A DNA stretch of 64,000 nucleotides from Xenopus tropicalis (lineage: Eukaryota > Chordata > Amphibia > Anura > Pipidae). Shown here one piece after another: positions 1 to 12,200 of the stretch (its first letter is position 1; the number at the start of each line of letters is the position of its first letter). Location of the stretch: contig NC_030686.2 of the NCBI RefSeq assembly GCF_000004195.4, positions 45,705,961-45,769,960 on the forward strand. The letters run 5' to 3'. The notes under the pieces are model-generated. The model searched no databases. It was not told where the DNA came from and saw only the letters and a list, made by a program, of their open reading frames with translations. A program made the translations under genes and the position numbers.

Positions 1-88
1 GCTACTGTACTTGGGGTGACTGAATGCTTTGGCCCACCTTACAATACACAGCACATCATGCTACACACATATTCAGTAACAAACGCAC

Positions 89-235
89 CTGAGGGGATAA
101 GAACTGAGGCACTTGAGCACGAAGACTAGGCTGGGATGAGTTGAGAGGTTGCACTGGTGGCTGCTGCTGCTGCTGCATGGACCTGGCTTGTGCTGCTCCA
201 CTATTGCCAAACATACCCAGATTGCCACTCTGCAT
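89..235 (-). CDS. tnrc6c: tnrc6c exon: start of Q-rich region
   Basis: Exactly 49 codons between a TGTTGGTACAG acceptor and a CCTCAG|GTGCGT donor. It reads [20 protein letters not shown], five Gln encoded by a pure (CAG)5 tract at 161-176, then [20 protein letters not shown] and [15 protein letters not shown](Q/P) is highly conserved. The short CAG tract is the kind of repeat that gave the family its name (trinucleotide-repeat-containing 6). The gene continues left of the window. Confidence 0.95.
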
Positions 236-3200
236 CTGTACCAACATGGAGACAGTGAGTAAAAGCGCATATTAAGGAACAATGGTAGAGAGTATTTAGA
301 ATTGGGAAGATAAGCAACGCGGTGCCTTAGAGAGAATAATGATTAAAACAACAATACAGCACAAATTCTTAGGCTCCAGTGACTTAGTATGGCTTCTCTG
401 CTCCCTAATGCGGCCAAAGACAGATATATATATATATAGCATAATGCCCCGTGCATTGGGATAGTACTTAGATCCCTTGCCACACACTAAAGATTGCAGG
501 TTGGTACCCTTCTTGAACAAACACCTGTCTTACCTGTCTAGTGGAATTCAAGTTCTGCATGCCAAGCCCTGCTGTCATGGCACCCAGGGCCTGATTAGGG
601 AGTGCACTGTTTGGATGGGGGAGTTTCAGGCTTGGTGAAGGCAAAAATGGTGAAGAAGTGGGCTCTTCCGCTAGGCCGCCATCCTGATTGGAGAGGGAGA
701 TGGTGAGCTGTTGGCAGGATCCAGAGAGAAGGCACAGAGAGGCATGTGGGGAGAGAGGGAGGAGAGCTGTTAGGGTACGGAGCCCAGTCAGAGCCAATCA
801 ATACAATATAAGCAAGGGCAGGGCAATAGCAGGGTCTGTATCCCTCATGTACCCAACGAGATCCAAAGCTTCTGAGGGGTTAAAAGCTTTGCTGACATTT
901 AAGCAGAGACAAGCACATGGTTCATATGTCTGCTGCTCTCGCTCAGCTGTTCTGTCAATATCCCACTAATCCTTCCCTTCCCCCCCCAGCCCAGTCTGTG
1001 CAGGGCAGCAGCGGGCAAAGCCTGAATAGATCGGGGGCCAATAAGTCACCTCTGAGCTTTATACAAACTCCTAAATACTCTGAGCCCCCAGCACCTCATG
1101 TAAAGCAAAGACCCCTTGGCTAACCTTGTGCATGTAGACATTCGGTCATTCGGCAAAGGTAAATGTCAGCATTAGGATAACAGTTACAGAATGAAAGCTC
1201 CAACACTCCCTGTGCCACTGCACCAATAACCTAGCAGGATTTCCCATGGCCCACAAACACAACCCCTTCCCCATAGAATGGAAATACAAGTATTCTATAC
1301 TGCTGGGCTGAACCTCCAACCAATCAGTGGCTGTCGATGACTGGGGGGGCCAGTCTGTACCCAATCATTACCAGCTATCAGTTGGTGACATCCCAGCTAT
1401 TCTGCTAAATACACACACTGACACGGCTGGCACATTCATACACAATCGCTCCATTGGTTCCAAAAAGAACCACTTGTTACCTTGTCAAGAAAAGTGGGGC
1501 GGTCCATGGAAGACTCTTTGGAGATTGGTGGTTGGCGGCAGCTCAGGGGCTTGGTGACCATCACATTATAGTCTGCCAATCCCAATCCACGCTTGTCTAT
1601 TTCCACCTTCTTTTCCAGGAGAGCGCCTGCAGGAAAGGCAAAACATATAGAAATTCTCCTTCTGACTTGTAAAGCTTGAAAATGGGGGTCACTGACCCCA
1701 GCATCTACAAAACAAATGCTCCGAAAGGCTAATTTTGATTTCTATCATATTACATTATGTGAGTATAAAGGGTAATGCAAAATATAGTATAGTGCCCCAT
1801 TAAACTCCCCCTGGGGTAAAGTCATAGGGGCAGGATGAGATTCAATTTGGGATGCAGTTCCACCACCTCACTGCTGTTATGAGCTCTGTACTAAAGGAAA
1901 ACAAATCCTCCATGTGTAATGGCTTGGCCGGACAAGAGAGTACTACTGGCTGGCACATACCCTACACCAGTGACTGGGACACTTACTCATGGCCTGGTCC
2001 AGATTCATATTGTTACTTTTCAAGGCCTCTTCAGCAGGCTCTTTCTGTAAAGAGGGATAAAGGTTTTTAGAAAGGATGAGAAACCTTAAACATTTTCTTA
2101 ACTACCACTCCCTGCAATATTAGCCCCCTAACTACCACTCCCAGCAACGTTAGCCCCCTAACTACCACTCCCAGCAATGTAAGCCCCCTAATTACCACTC
2201 CCAGCAACATCAGCCCCTTAACTACCACTCCCAGCAACTTCAGCCCCCTAACTACCACTCCCAGCAACGTTAGCCCACTAACTACCACTCCCAGCAACGT
2301 TAGCCCCCTAACTACCACTCCCAGCAACGTTAGCCCCCTAACTACCACTCCCAGCAATGTTAGCCCCTAATTACCACTCCCAGCAACATCAGCCCCTTAA
2401 CTACCACTCCCAGCAACTTCAGCCCCCTAACTACCACTCCCAGCAACGTTAGCCCCCTAACTACCACTCCCAGCAACTTCAGCCCCTTAACTACCACTCC
2501 TAGCAACGTTAGCCCCCTAACTACCACTCCCAGCAACGTTAGCCCCCTAACTACCACTCCTAGCAACGTTAGCCCCCTAACTACCACTCCCAGCAACGTT
2601 AGCCCCCTAACTACCACTCCCAGCAACGTCAGCCCCCCCACCACACAAATCTATAGCTCACAAGGAGTAATGATAACTGCTTGCCTAAAAGAACCAGCCA
2701 GCAGAAATGTCATAGACATGGGTCAAAATATCCATTACCAGCCCCTTCCCGTGACATCATCGTGCCTTACTATACACCCTATCCCAGAGTTACCACCCCC
2801 CCTAAACCCAGCCTGCCTTATTATGCACATTCCCACGGCTGACAAAGTACACGGAATAGCCCCGTGTCAGATAAAGCATTGCTCTGCATTTCAAGCCGTT
2901 TCTGGCGACACGCACCGGGAAGCCCATATCAGTGAGCTGTTTAGTCAGTCGGGACATGATCCAGACCTCGTCGGACTTGCTTGGAGTCTTTATGACCTGT
3001 GCAAATAGAGCAATTACACAATGATGACAGCCCACAGCAAAGCAGAGCTTGGGATGGCTGCCAGGGCATTGCTTTGGCAAAAGGCAGCTTAATCATTTTT
3101 CTAAGGAAAAAGAAAAATTCCATCAAGATGGCGTATAGAACTCGGAGCTCTTAGGCCCCCAGTTGCAAGCCCCACTGCATGTAGAAAGCAGGGCAAACTG

Positions 3201-6200
3201 TATACAAATGGAGTGTTGCCGCGGCCATTATGGCAGATATGGAGTTAATACCGTGCCAGCTATTACCCTGCAGGCTGCCCCTTACCTTGGAAAGTCCTTT
3301 TTTGGGGCCGTTGCCCCACGAGTTGCAGGAGGAGTTACTGTCTTGAGAAGCAGCATTGTTCCACATGTCTCCCTCATCTTCCTCCCACTGGCTGCCCAGG
3401 CCGGCCTCCTCTCCACTACTACCCCAGCCTTCTTGCATAGATTTGGGAGCTGCAGAAAAGAAAAGATGGTGGATTTCTAAGCAATGAGTTTCCATACAAG
3501 GTACATTTCTGTCTGTCAGGCTTCTGAAAGGCATGACTAAACAATCCCAGCACAGGAACTGAACCGTGGGGCCCTGTATATCTCTGCTTCCGTCCCTGCT
3601 GCGGGCCTGGCAGTGAATAAGTACAACATAACCTGGGCGCCCCACCTGGTTTGCACAGCATGGGGGCAGCAGCAGCAGCAGGAGCGCTTGTCCTTCCATA
3701 TGTTCCGGGAGGTTCCGCAGAGCCGTCCCCCCAACCTGAAGTGCTGTTTTTGGGCTTCCCCCATGCCGAAGTGCCTTTGTCGACAGCAGCAGACGGGGAT
3801 GGGGGCTCTCCCCAAGAGGCTTCAGTCTTTGAGTTAACATTAGGCAAATCTCCCCAGCCTGCAAAATAGAAGCACTGTCACTCTGTAACCAATCCTAGCC
3901 ATCCTTATATAGTTAGCCTCACTCATCATTGCCTGCAAATCATATCCAACTGCTGAACTACATCCTGATCCCAGGCCTGTCGGTAGTGCCCATACACGGA
4001 CCGATTCTAGCTGCCGATATCGGCAGCCATAGACCGATTTGGCAGCTAATCGGCCCGTGTATGGGCACTACCGACAGGCCTGCCCGACCGATATCTGGCC
4101 TGAAATCTCGATCGGGCAGGTTAGAAAATCTAGTCGGATCGGGGACCCCATCGGCTCGTTGGTGCAGTCCCTGGACCGACTTTGCCTATACCCGTTGTGA
4201 AATAGCCTAAATTCCCCCGTAGGTGGGGGATATCGGGAGAAGATCCGATATCCCCCAAGCAAGCGGTCTGAAGGTGTATGGGCACCTTTAGGCAGTGCAC
4301 CGGATGCTGAGAGCTGCAGTTAAATAAACAGCTGAAGTGCTTACAAGATGGAGAGCCCTCATACTCAATGCTAATAACCAGATATTTATTAGTAAAGAAT
4401 ACTTGGTTGCTATGGGTTACTAGACCTGGTTTAAACCTTTTTGCCCATTACTACATGATCCCTCTAACTTCTATAAAGTAGATGTGAGGTGTCAGGTAGA
4501 CAATACCCTAGAGAGGATTTAAAGATCCCTAAGGATTCTGGGGTACCAAGGGTGGGTCTCTGCTAAGACTGATGTTAAATGTGGCCTCTGGCATTGACGA
4601 AAACGTGATCTCGTGGGCACGGACTTCCTTACCATGTTTATTATTCAACTCCAATTTTAGACAGCTTTAATAGGACACCTAAGCCGCTAAGAACAAAGAG
4701 GCAGCATGTGAATAAGGAGATCTACCTGAGTCTAATCCTGCCGGCGCTTTCCCAGCCCCGAGGTGACATTGATAGGGTGCCCACTACTGCGCTTCTGTAG
4801 GAACTGGGGGAGATTAACCCTTTGCAGACAGAGTGTACTTGGAGTAGACTGTATGAGTTAGCACCAGAATGAGCAGAAAGGCAATGGATGCCGAGCCTAA
4901 AGCCTAAGCACTACCAACGCTGGCCAACCTGCCACCCTCTTGTATATTCAGTATAAGTATAAGTCTGGCAGTTGTAGTTCAGCAACAGCTTGAGTCTGAA
5001 GCATGCAGAAACACAACGAGAGCAGAATATGCTTAAGAATTAGTTCCACTCCATACACAAGTGGTTATGGCCAACCTACCTGGACCGAGCAGTGGGGATC
5101 GGTTCTGCTGGGCACTTGGCTGATGAGTTGGCTGAGGTTCAACCATATTGGTATTTGGAGGGGTGCTGGGAGTGGCGGCGGAGTTGGTGTTTGTTGCAGG
5201 GATGCTCTGAGATACCGGATTATTCCTATCCCACATGTTTACAGTTTTAATATAATTGCTCGGGTCACCCCAAGCTGAGGTACCATCGTCTATTTCCATC
5301 TTACGGCGTATAGACGGCGGAGAAGGCTCTTGCCAGCCGGTGGAATCAGCTCCAGCATCCTTTTGTTTGGTTGGTGGTGTTGCTGGCACCGGTCCACCAA
5401 TCCACACAGATCCATTCTGTTTTACAGATGCTGCTCCTCCCCACCCACTCACATTGTTCTCTTGGGGTTTATTGGCCCAGTTTTGCTGCTGAGGAGCTTT
5501 CATGGGCTCCCCCCAGCCTGTACCGGAATTATTCTTGGTGTTTGTGCCATTTCCCCACCCGCTGGTCCCAGGCCGCGAGTTCTCGTTCCACCCAGATCCA
5601 GGCTTACTGTCGGAGTCCCACCCTGTCCCGTTTTTCTTTCCGTCGGTAATGTGTTGAGGAACAGGGGGCCCGTCGGTCCAGTCTCCGCCCGTAGAACTCC
5701 AGCTTGGATTTGATTTTTGCCCGTCGGCCCACCCTTGGGGTTTGGACTTGTGAGGCTCACTCCAGGTGGGCGACTTGTCCTCCTGATTAGCGGACGCGCT
5801 CCAAGCGTGACCACTTTTGGCAGCAGCATTGACAACAGTAGAGCTTGCGTGTTCCCCCCACCCCCCTGGACCATTTGGCGTTTTTTCTCCCCAGCTTGCA
5901 CTTACAGGGGCAGACACAGGTTGGGTGTTCATCCACCCCGATACTGAAGAGGTATTGGTACTGTTCATGATGGACCCTTCACTCTTTCCCCCTGAGTTTG
6001 AAGGCTGAGTATTTGAACCCCCCCAGGCCTCCGTCCCAACATTTTTATGATCGGGACGCTGAAATTCTTCCAATTCCCATGCAATATTCTGTCTGACGGG
6101 GACCTGTCCCCAGCCGGTATTGGAAAGGACTCTCGGGTCAAGATCTTGTCTTGGCATCTGCTCTGCCATCCCAGGGTCTCCCTGCTGACCATCTCCTCCC

Positions 6201-9200
6201 TTCCCTTCATTGGCATTCCCAGCGCCGGTGCATCTGTCGTTGGCTGCAGTGACAGATGCAACCGCTTTGGCCCTAGAATTCATTTGCTCACCTCCCTGCT
6301 GGGTGCTCTGCATGCCAACGCTGGGGCTGTCCCACCCTGTGGGTCCTTTTCCATTCATGTCATTGCTGGAATGCTGGTTTGGGACCTTACCCCACTCACC
6401 GTTCACACCGTTACTTGTGCTATGTCCAGTATGACCCCATGGTCCGGGATGCATGCCTCCTACGCTGCCTCTGCCTCTCCCCCAAGGCAGCACCCCGGGG
6501 CTACTAGGTGGTCCTGAATCCCATGCACTCATTCCACTGCCATCTTTCTGAACTGCGCAGCCATTTTGTTTAGAGCTGCCATCTCCTCCTTCCTGACTGA
6601 ACCCTGAACCGCAGCTTCCTACAGACGGGCCGCCCTGCGATAACCCCCACACCGAGCTGCCCGTGCCGTCACCTCCCGCCCCGCTGACTTGAGAAACTGA
6701 ACCATTAGCACCAGGAAGGCCTTGCAGGTGGGGTGGGATGATGCCCCCCATTCCGACAGCCATCCCCCAGTTTGGCAGTCCATTTGTCTGCATTGCATTA
6801 ATAAGGTTTGGTGAAGAATTCATGGGGTTAGTGTTATTTGGTCCATCAGTGTTAAGGTTCTGAGGTTGTACGCTGAAAGACACATTCTGAGAATTGGACG
6901 TTTGTGGTTCTGTGCTCTCTTGTGACTGCAGGTTCCTCCAGGCACCTAAACTACCAGCTGCGTTTCCATTCTGGTTGCCCATGTTCTGTCCAATGGCACC
7001 GACTGGACTTGAAATGCTGGAAGGACTGCCGCCTCCCAAAGTCCCTTCATGTCCAAGTACAGGCCAGGCAGCTGGGTTGGCATTCGGGTTAAGGTTAAGA
7101 TTAATGCCAGTATTTGGGTTGGAAGCGCCCCAGCAGTTATGACTCCTGCTCTCCCCAATCATGTTGTCCACCTTGCCATCCCCACCACCAATAGGGCAGT
7201 GAGCAATGCCAGAGCTGGAGCCTGGAGCGACACCCCAAACTCTGGCTAAGTTCCCATTACCATTTGCCCCACCAGCTCCAAGGGCACTCTGGTTAGAAGT
7301 GCTTTGGATGAGTGCTCCATTGGCGCCATTATTGCCATTTGTTTTCTTTGTATGTCCAGTGAAGTTGCCTTGGGCACTAGTAGCCATGCTACTTTTCTCT
7401 GAGCCACAGTTGGAGGCAGAGTCAGTGTCTGTAGTACATTCTGAGGCAGATTCACTCTCAGTTCCAGTAATGGAAGGCCACGCTTCCTTGTCAGTCCTGT
7501 CTATTATCACTTTATCCCAGCTACAAGTGGCTTCACCTCGGAGAGACGGCTGCAGTCCCCAGTGGGAATTCTCATAATGGTCTCCCAAACCACTGTGACT
7601 GAGATCTGCCAGGGGGAAAGAAAAGGCACATGTTAGTCAGCTGAATGCTTCAATACTATGCCCCCCCCAGTCCCCGTAGTGCTGGGCACCCTATACACAT
7701 ACTAAGTGCCTCTACCTCTACTGCCTTGTAATATATCCATTCCTCAGGGCCAGAATATCTGTGCTATGAAACGTGGCAAGGTAAACAAAGCATAGGAATG
7801 GGATAGGGCCCTTAGATTGTAAGCTCACTGGGGCAGGGACTGATAGGAATGGGATAGGGCCCTTAGATTGTAAGCTCACTGGGGCAGGGACTGATGGGAA
7901 TGTGATAGGGCCCTTAGATTGTAAGCTCACTGGGGTAGGGACTGATGGGAATGTGATAGGGCCCTTAGATTGTAAGCTCACTGGGGCAGGGGCTGATGGG
8001 AATGGGATAGGGGCCTTAGATTGTAAGCTCACTGGGGCAGGGACTGATGGGAATGTGATAGGGACCTTAGATTGTAAGCTCACTGGGGCAGGGGCTGATG
8101 GGAATGGGATTGGAACCTTAGATTGTAAGCTCACTGGGGCAGGAACTGATGGGAATGGGATAGGGACCATAGATTATAAGCTCACTGGGGCAGGGGCTGA
8201 TGGGAATGGGATAGGGACCTTAGATTGTAAGCTCACTGGGGTAGGGACTGATGGGAATGGGATAGGGACCTTAAATTGTAAGCTCACTGGGGCAGGGACT
8301 GATGGGAATGGGATAGGGACCTTAGATTGTAAGCTCACTGGGGCAGGGACTGATGGGAATGGGATAGGGACCTTAAATTGTAAGCTCACTGGGGCAGGGA
8401 CTGATGGGAATGGGATAGGGACCTTAAATTGTAAGCTCACTGGGGCAGGGACTGATGGGAATGGGATAGGGACCTTAGATTGTAAGCTCACTGGGGCAGG
8501 GACTGATGGGAATGGGATAGGGACCTTAGATTGTAAGCTCACTGGGGCAGGGACTGATGGGAATGTGATAGGGACCTTAGATTGTAAGCTCACTGCATCA
8601 GATGCAACATTAGGCCATCATAAAATTCAATCAGATTGAAGCCATCATTGGAAAGGACCAAAGGGCTAAAGTTGGTGCAACACACCGGGAGCTTGCCCCG
8701 CCCCTCATCCTCCAGGTTGGCACAGCCGGCAAACTGGCAAGTTAGAGTGCGAGTGAGTTGAGCTACGTACATACCCAGTCATACAGCACTGTGCGCAGGC
8801 TGGCACGAACCTGGCAAATCAGCACATTACGGTACCAACAACTGGACCCAAAAATTCTAACCTTATTTCATCTGCCACTGTCTCAGCCTCCCTGACTGTG
8901 CCCAATCAGCCTAGAGGCGTGGTCTGTGTTTACAGGGGGTGTGTCCGGATGAATAAGGACATAAATGGAACTCTCCATAGTAGAGATAACTACCTGGGTT
9001 TGATAAAGTAAAAAAAGAAAATCAGCACTAGAAGAAATGCAGTGGGTGTGGCTCAGCAAGCCAATCAGAGGGCACCAAGGTACGGACACCTTCCCCTTTA
9101 ATACTATGCATGCATTGGCGGCACGTAGGAGTTTGTAGCCAATCTATTTTGCCTTCTAGGCCTCATTTTTGGTTCCAAAGACCTAATTTTGGTCCAAAGT

Positions 9201-12200
9201 GAATGAGCAGAATTCTAGCAATGTATTATCATTCTCTCCCTGCTAATCGTTCTATCCCAAATGCAATGTCACATGACAGGAACTATAGTATTATTGTAGG
9301 AATCTAATACAATACTAAATAAATACACTGTAGGCAAGGGGCCAATATATATTATATATATATAAGTAGCAATCAGATACTAGTGTAAGATATACAGAGA
9401 GAAGGCAGCGAGGCAAAGCTTGTGACCCTGTGGATGTTGCTGAACTACAAGTCCCACCACCCCGCGCCGGGAATTGCAGCATGATGACACTGGGAGGGAG
9501 CAGGTAGCCCACCCCTGCCCGCACAATTACGATACGCCACATCAATACACATTTGCGACAGATCGGCTCTAAAGTTAATGAACTCGTTTGTCTCCGGCTC
9601 TAAGTTCGGAAAGGATCTAAGGGAAAACAGCCTGAGCGAGCGGCGGGCAGATTTGGGGGTTTCTATGTGTGCAGCGTATCTCAGCTTCGTCTGGGAAGAC
9701 GCCATTTTCTCAAAGCTGAACTGGAGCCAAAAAGAGGGGGGAAGAAGCCCTGTGTGAGTGCGGCTGCCTCGGCGGATCATTATGTAACGGATTGGAAGGA
9801 GAGCGGAAGCAATTTGCTCACAATATTGTTGTGGCCTCGGGCGACGGGGAGACAGGGAGGCAAATACCTGAGGCAAGGTGGCGCCCAACCATTGTAGAGA
9901 AGGCTACATTGTGCAGAGAGTGGCTGGCTGCACCCCGGCTCACAGCTCCGACATGTCGCTCGGCAGCGCGCGCTCTGTAACTCCCATCCTGTGGCTCGGC
10001 CAGGAACAGCTCCGTGCAAGCGTGCGAGGGGGCAACCTGCAAGCTCATTTGGGCCTGTGCTGCACTGGCTCTGGTGGAAATGCCCTTACAGCGCGGGGAG
10101 GTCCCAGCGCCCCCCCTCTCTCAGTCCCTCCCTCCCTCAGTACGGGGTAAGGTATCAACAGCCTGAAACCCTATTGGCTTTGGTTATGTAACTGCAGCCG
10201 GCGCTGATCCCCTCTCTGTTCCAATCGACTAGCAGGCAGTCTCACTACTGAACCCCGCTACAATAGCCCCCTCCATCCTGACACTGAGCCAGAACAACAC
10301 GGATCCATGTTAAGGGGCTCTGTGCTCAGTCCATCTCCCCTCCGAGGGGCCCCCCCGCGCCTGCTTCCTCTCACAAACAGCCCTGTAGTCAGACGGAGCA
10401 GCTCACACTTGGAGCGGGGCCCATATGCACAAACAGGCTGGCCCCTGGCCAAGCACTTCAGTACTTCCCTGCCCCTTATCCCACAGTCTGGGGCACCAAG
10501 CGCCGCGGCACTCACCAGAGCTGCCACACACTTACACACATACGCCATAACAAGCCCCGTACCCCGGGCTCTGAGGGGCCACATAGTTACACACATACAC
10601 CATAACAAGCCCCGTACCCCAGGCTCTGAGGGGCCACACACTTACACACATACACCATAACAAGCCCCGTACCCCAGGCTCTGAGGGGCCACACACTTAC
10701 ACAACATACGCCATAACAAGCCCCGTACCCCAGGCTCTGAGGGGCCACATAGTTACACACATACGCCATAACAAGCCCCGTACGCCGGGCTCTGAGGGGC
10801 CACACAGTTACACACATACGCCATAACAAGCCCCGTACGCCGGGCTCTGAGGGGCCACACACTTACACAACATACGCCATAACAAGCCCGGTACCCCAGG
10901 CTCTGAGGGGCCACACACTTACACACATACGCCATAACAAGCCCCGTACGCCGGGCTCTGAGGGGCCACACAGTTACACACATACGCCATAACAAGCCCC
11001 GTACGCCGGGCTCTGAGGGGCCACACACTTACACAACATATGCCATAACAAGCCCCGTACCCCAGGCTCTGAGGGGCCACACAGTTACACACATACGCCA
11101 TAACAAGCCCCGTATGCCAGGCTCTGAGGGGCCACATAGTTACACAACATACGCCATAACAAACCCTGTATGCCGGGCTCTGAGGGCCAAGTAAACATAC
11201 CAACAGCCCGTACCGGGCTGTGAGGGGCCACATAGTTACAAAACATACGCCATAACAAGCCCCGTACGCCGGGCTCTGAGGGGCCACACAGTTACACACA
11301 TACACCATAACAAGCGCCATACCCCAGGCTCTGAGGGGCCACATAGTTACACAACATACGCCATAACAAACCCTGTATACCGGGCTCTGAGGGGCCACAT
11401 AGTTACAAAACATACGCCATAACAAGCCCCGTACGCCGGGCTGTGAGGGGCCACATAGTTACACAACATACGCCATAACAAGCCCCGTACGCCGGGCTCT
11501 GAGGGGCCACATAGTTACACACATACGCCATAACAAGCCCCGTACCCCAGGCTCTGAGGGGCCACATAGTTACACACATACGCCATAACAAGCCCCGTAC
11601 CCCAGGCTCTGAGGGGCCACACAGTTACACAACATACGCCACAACAAGCCCCCTACGCCGGGCTCTGAGGGGCCACACACTTACACAACATACGCCATAA
11701 CAAGCCCGGTACGCCAGGCTCTGAGGGGCCACATAGTTACACAACATACGCCACAACAAGCCCCGTACATTTTCCCCGATAACGCTCACCCGTAGGTGGG
11801 GGATATCGGGAGAAGATCCACTCGCTTGGCGACCTCGCCAAGCAAGCTGATCTTCACGTGTATGGCCACCTTAATGCCCCCCCCCAAACAGCCCCCATAA
11901 GGCTCACAGTACCAGGATGTGTGACCCCAAGCTGCCTGACCCATACTCTACGCTCAGGTAAGCACCAGAGTAGCTGCTGTAGGTTTAAAGGGGATGCAAA
12001 CCCCAAAACACAGATTTTCCTAAAGAAAGAAAATTCTAAGCAACTCTGTAATGTTTCCGTAGATTTTATTAGTGAATATAACTGCAAGACGTCGGCCGGT
12101 TCTGCACTGCTGGTTCTGCCTCGTACGGTGAATAAATGATAGGCTCCTACTACAAATTTTTACAAGGGGAAGATCACATTCCCATTAACGTTTAATGCCG

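Noticed and set aside
5330..5713. Plus-strand frames opposite the GW exon
   Set aside because: Shadow frames of a GC-rich coding exon; the minus strand has conserved protein and splice sites.
7718..8639. Frames of 245 (plus) and 150 or 139 (minus) codons
   Set aside because: 51-bp array with a 17-codon period.
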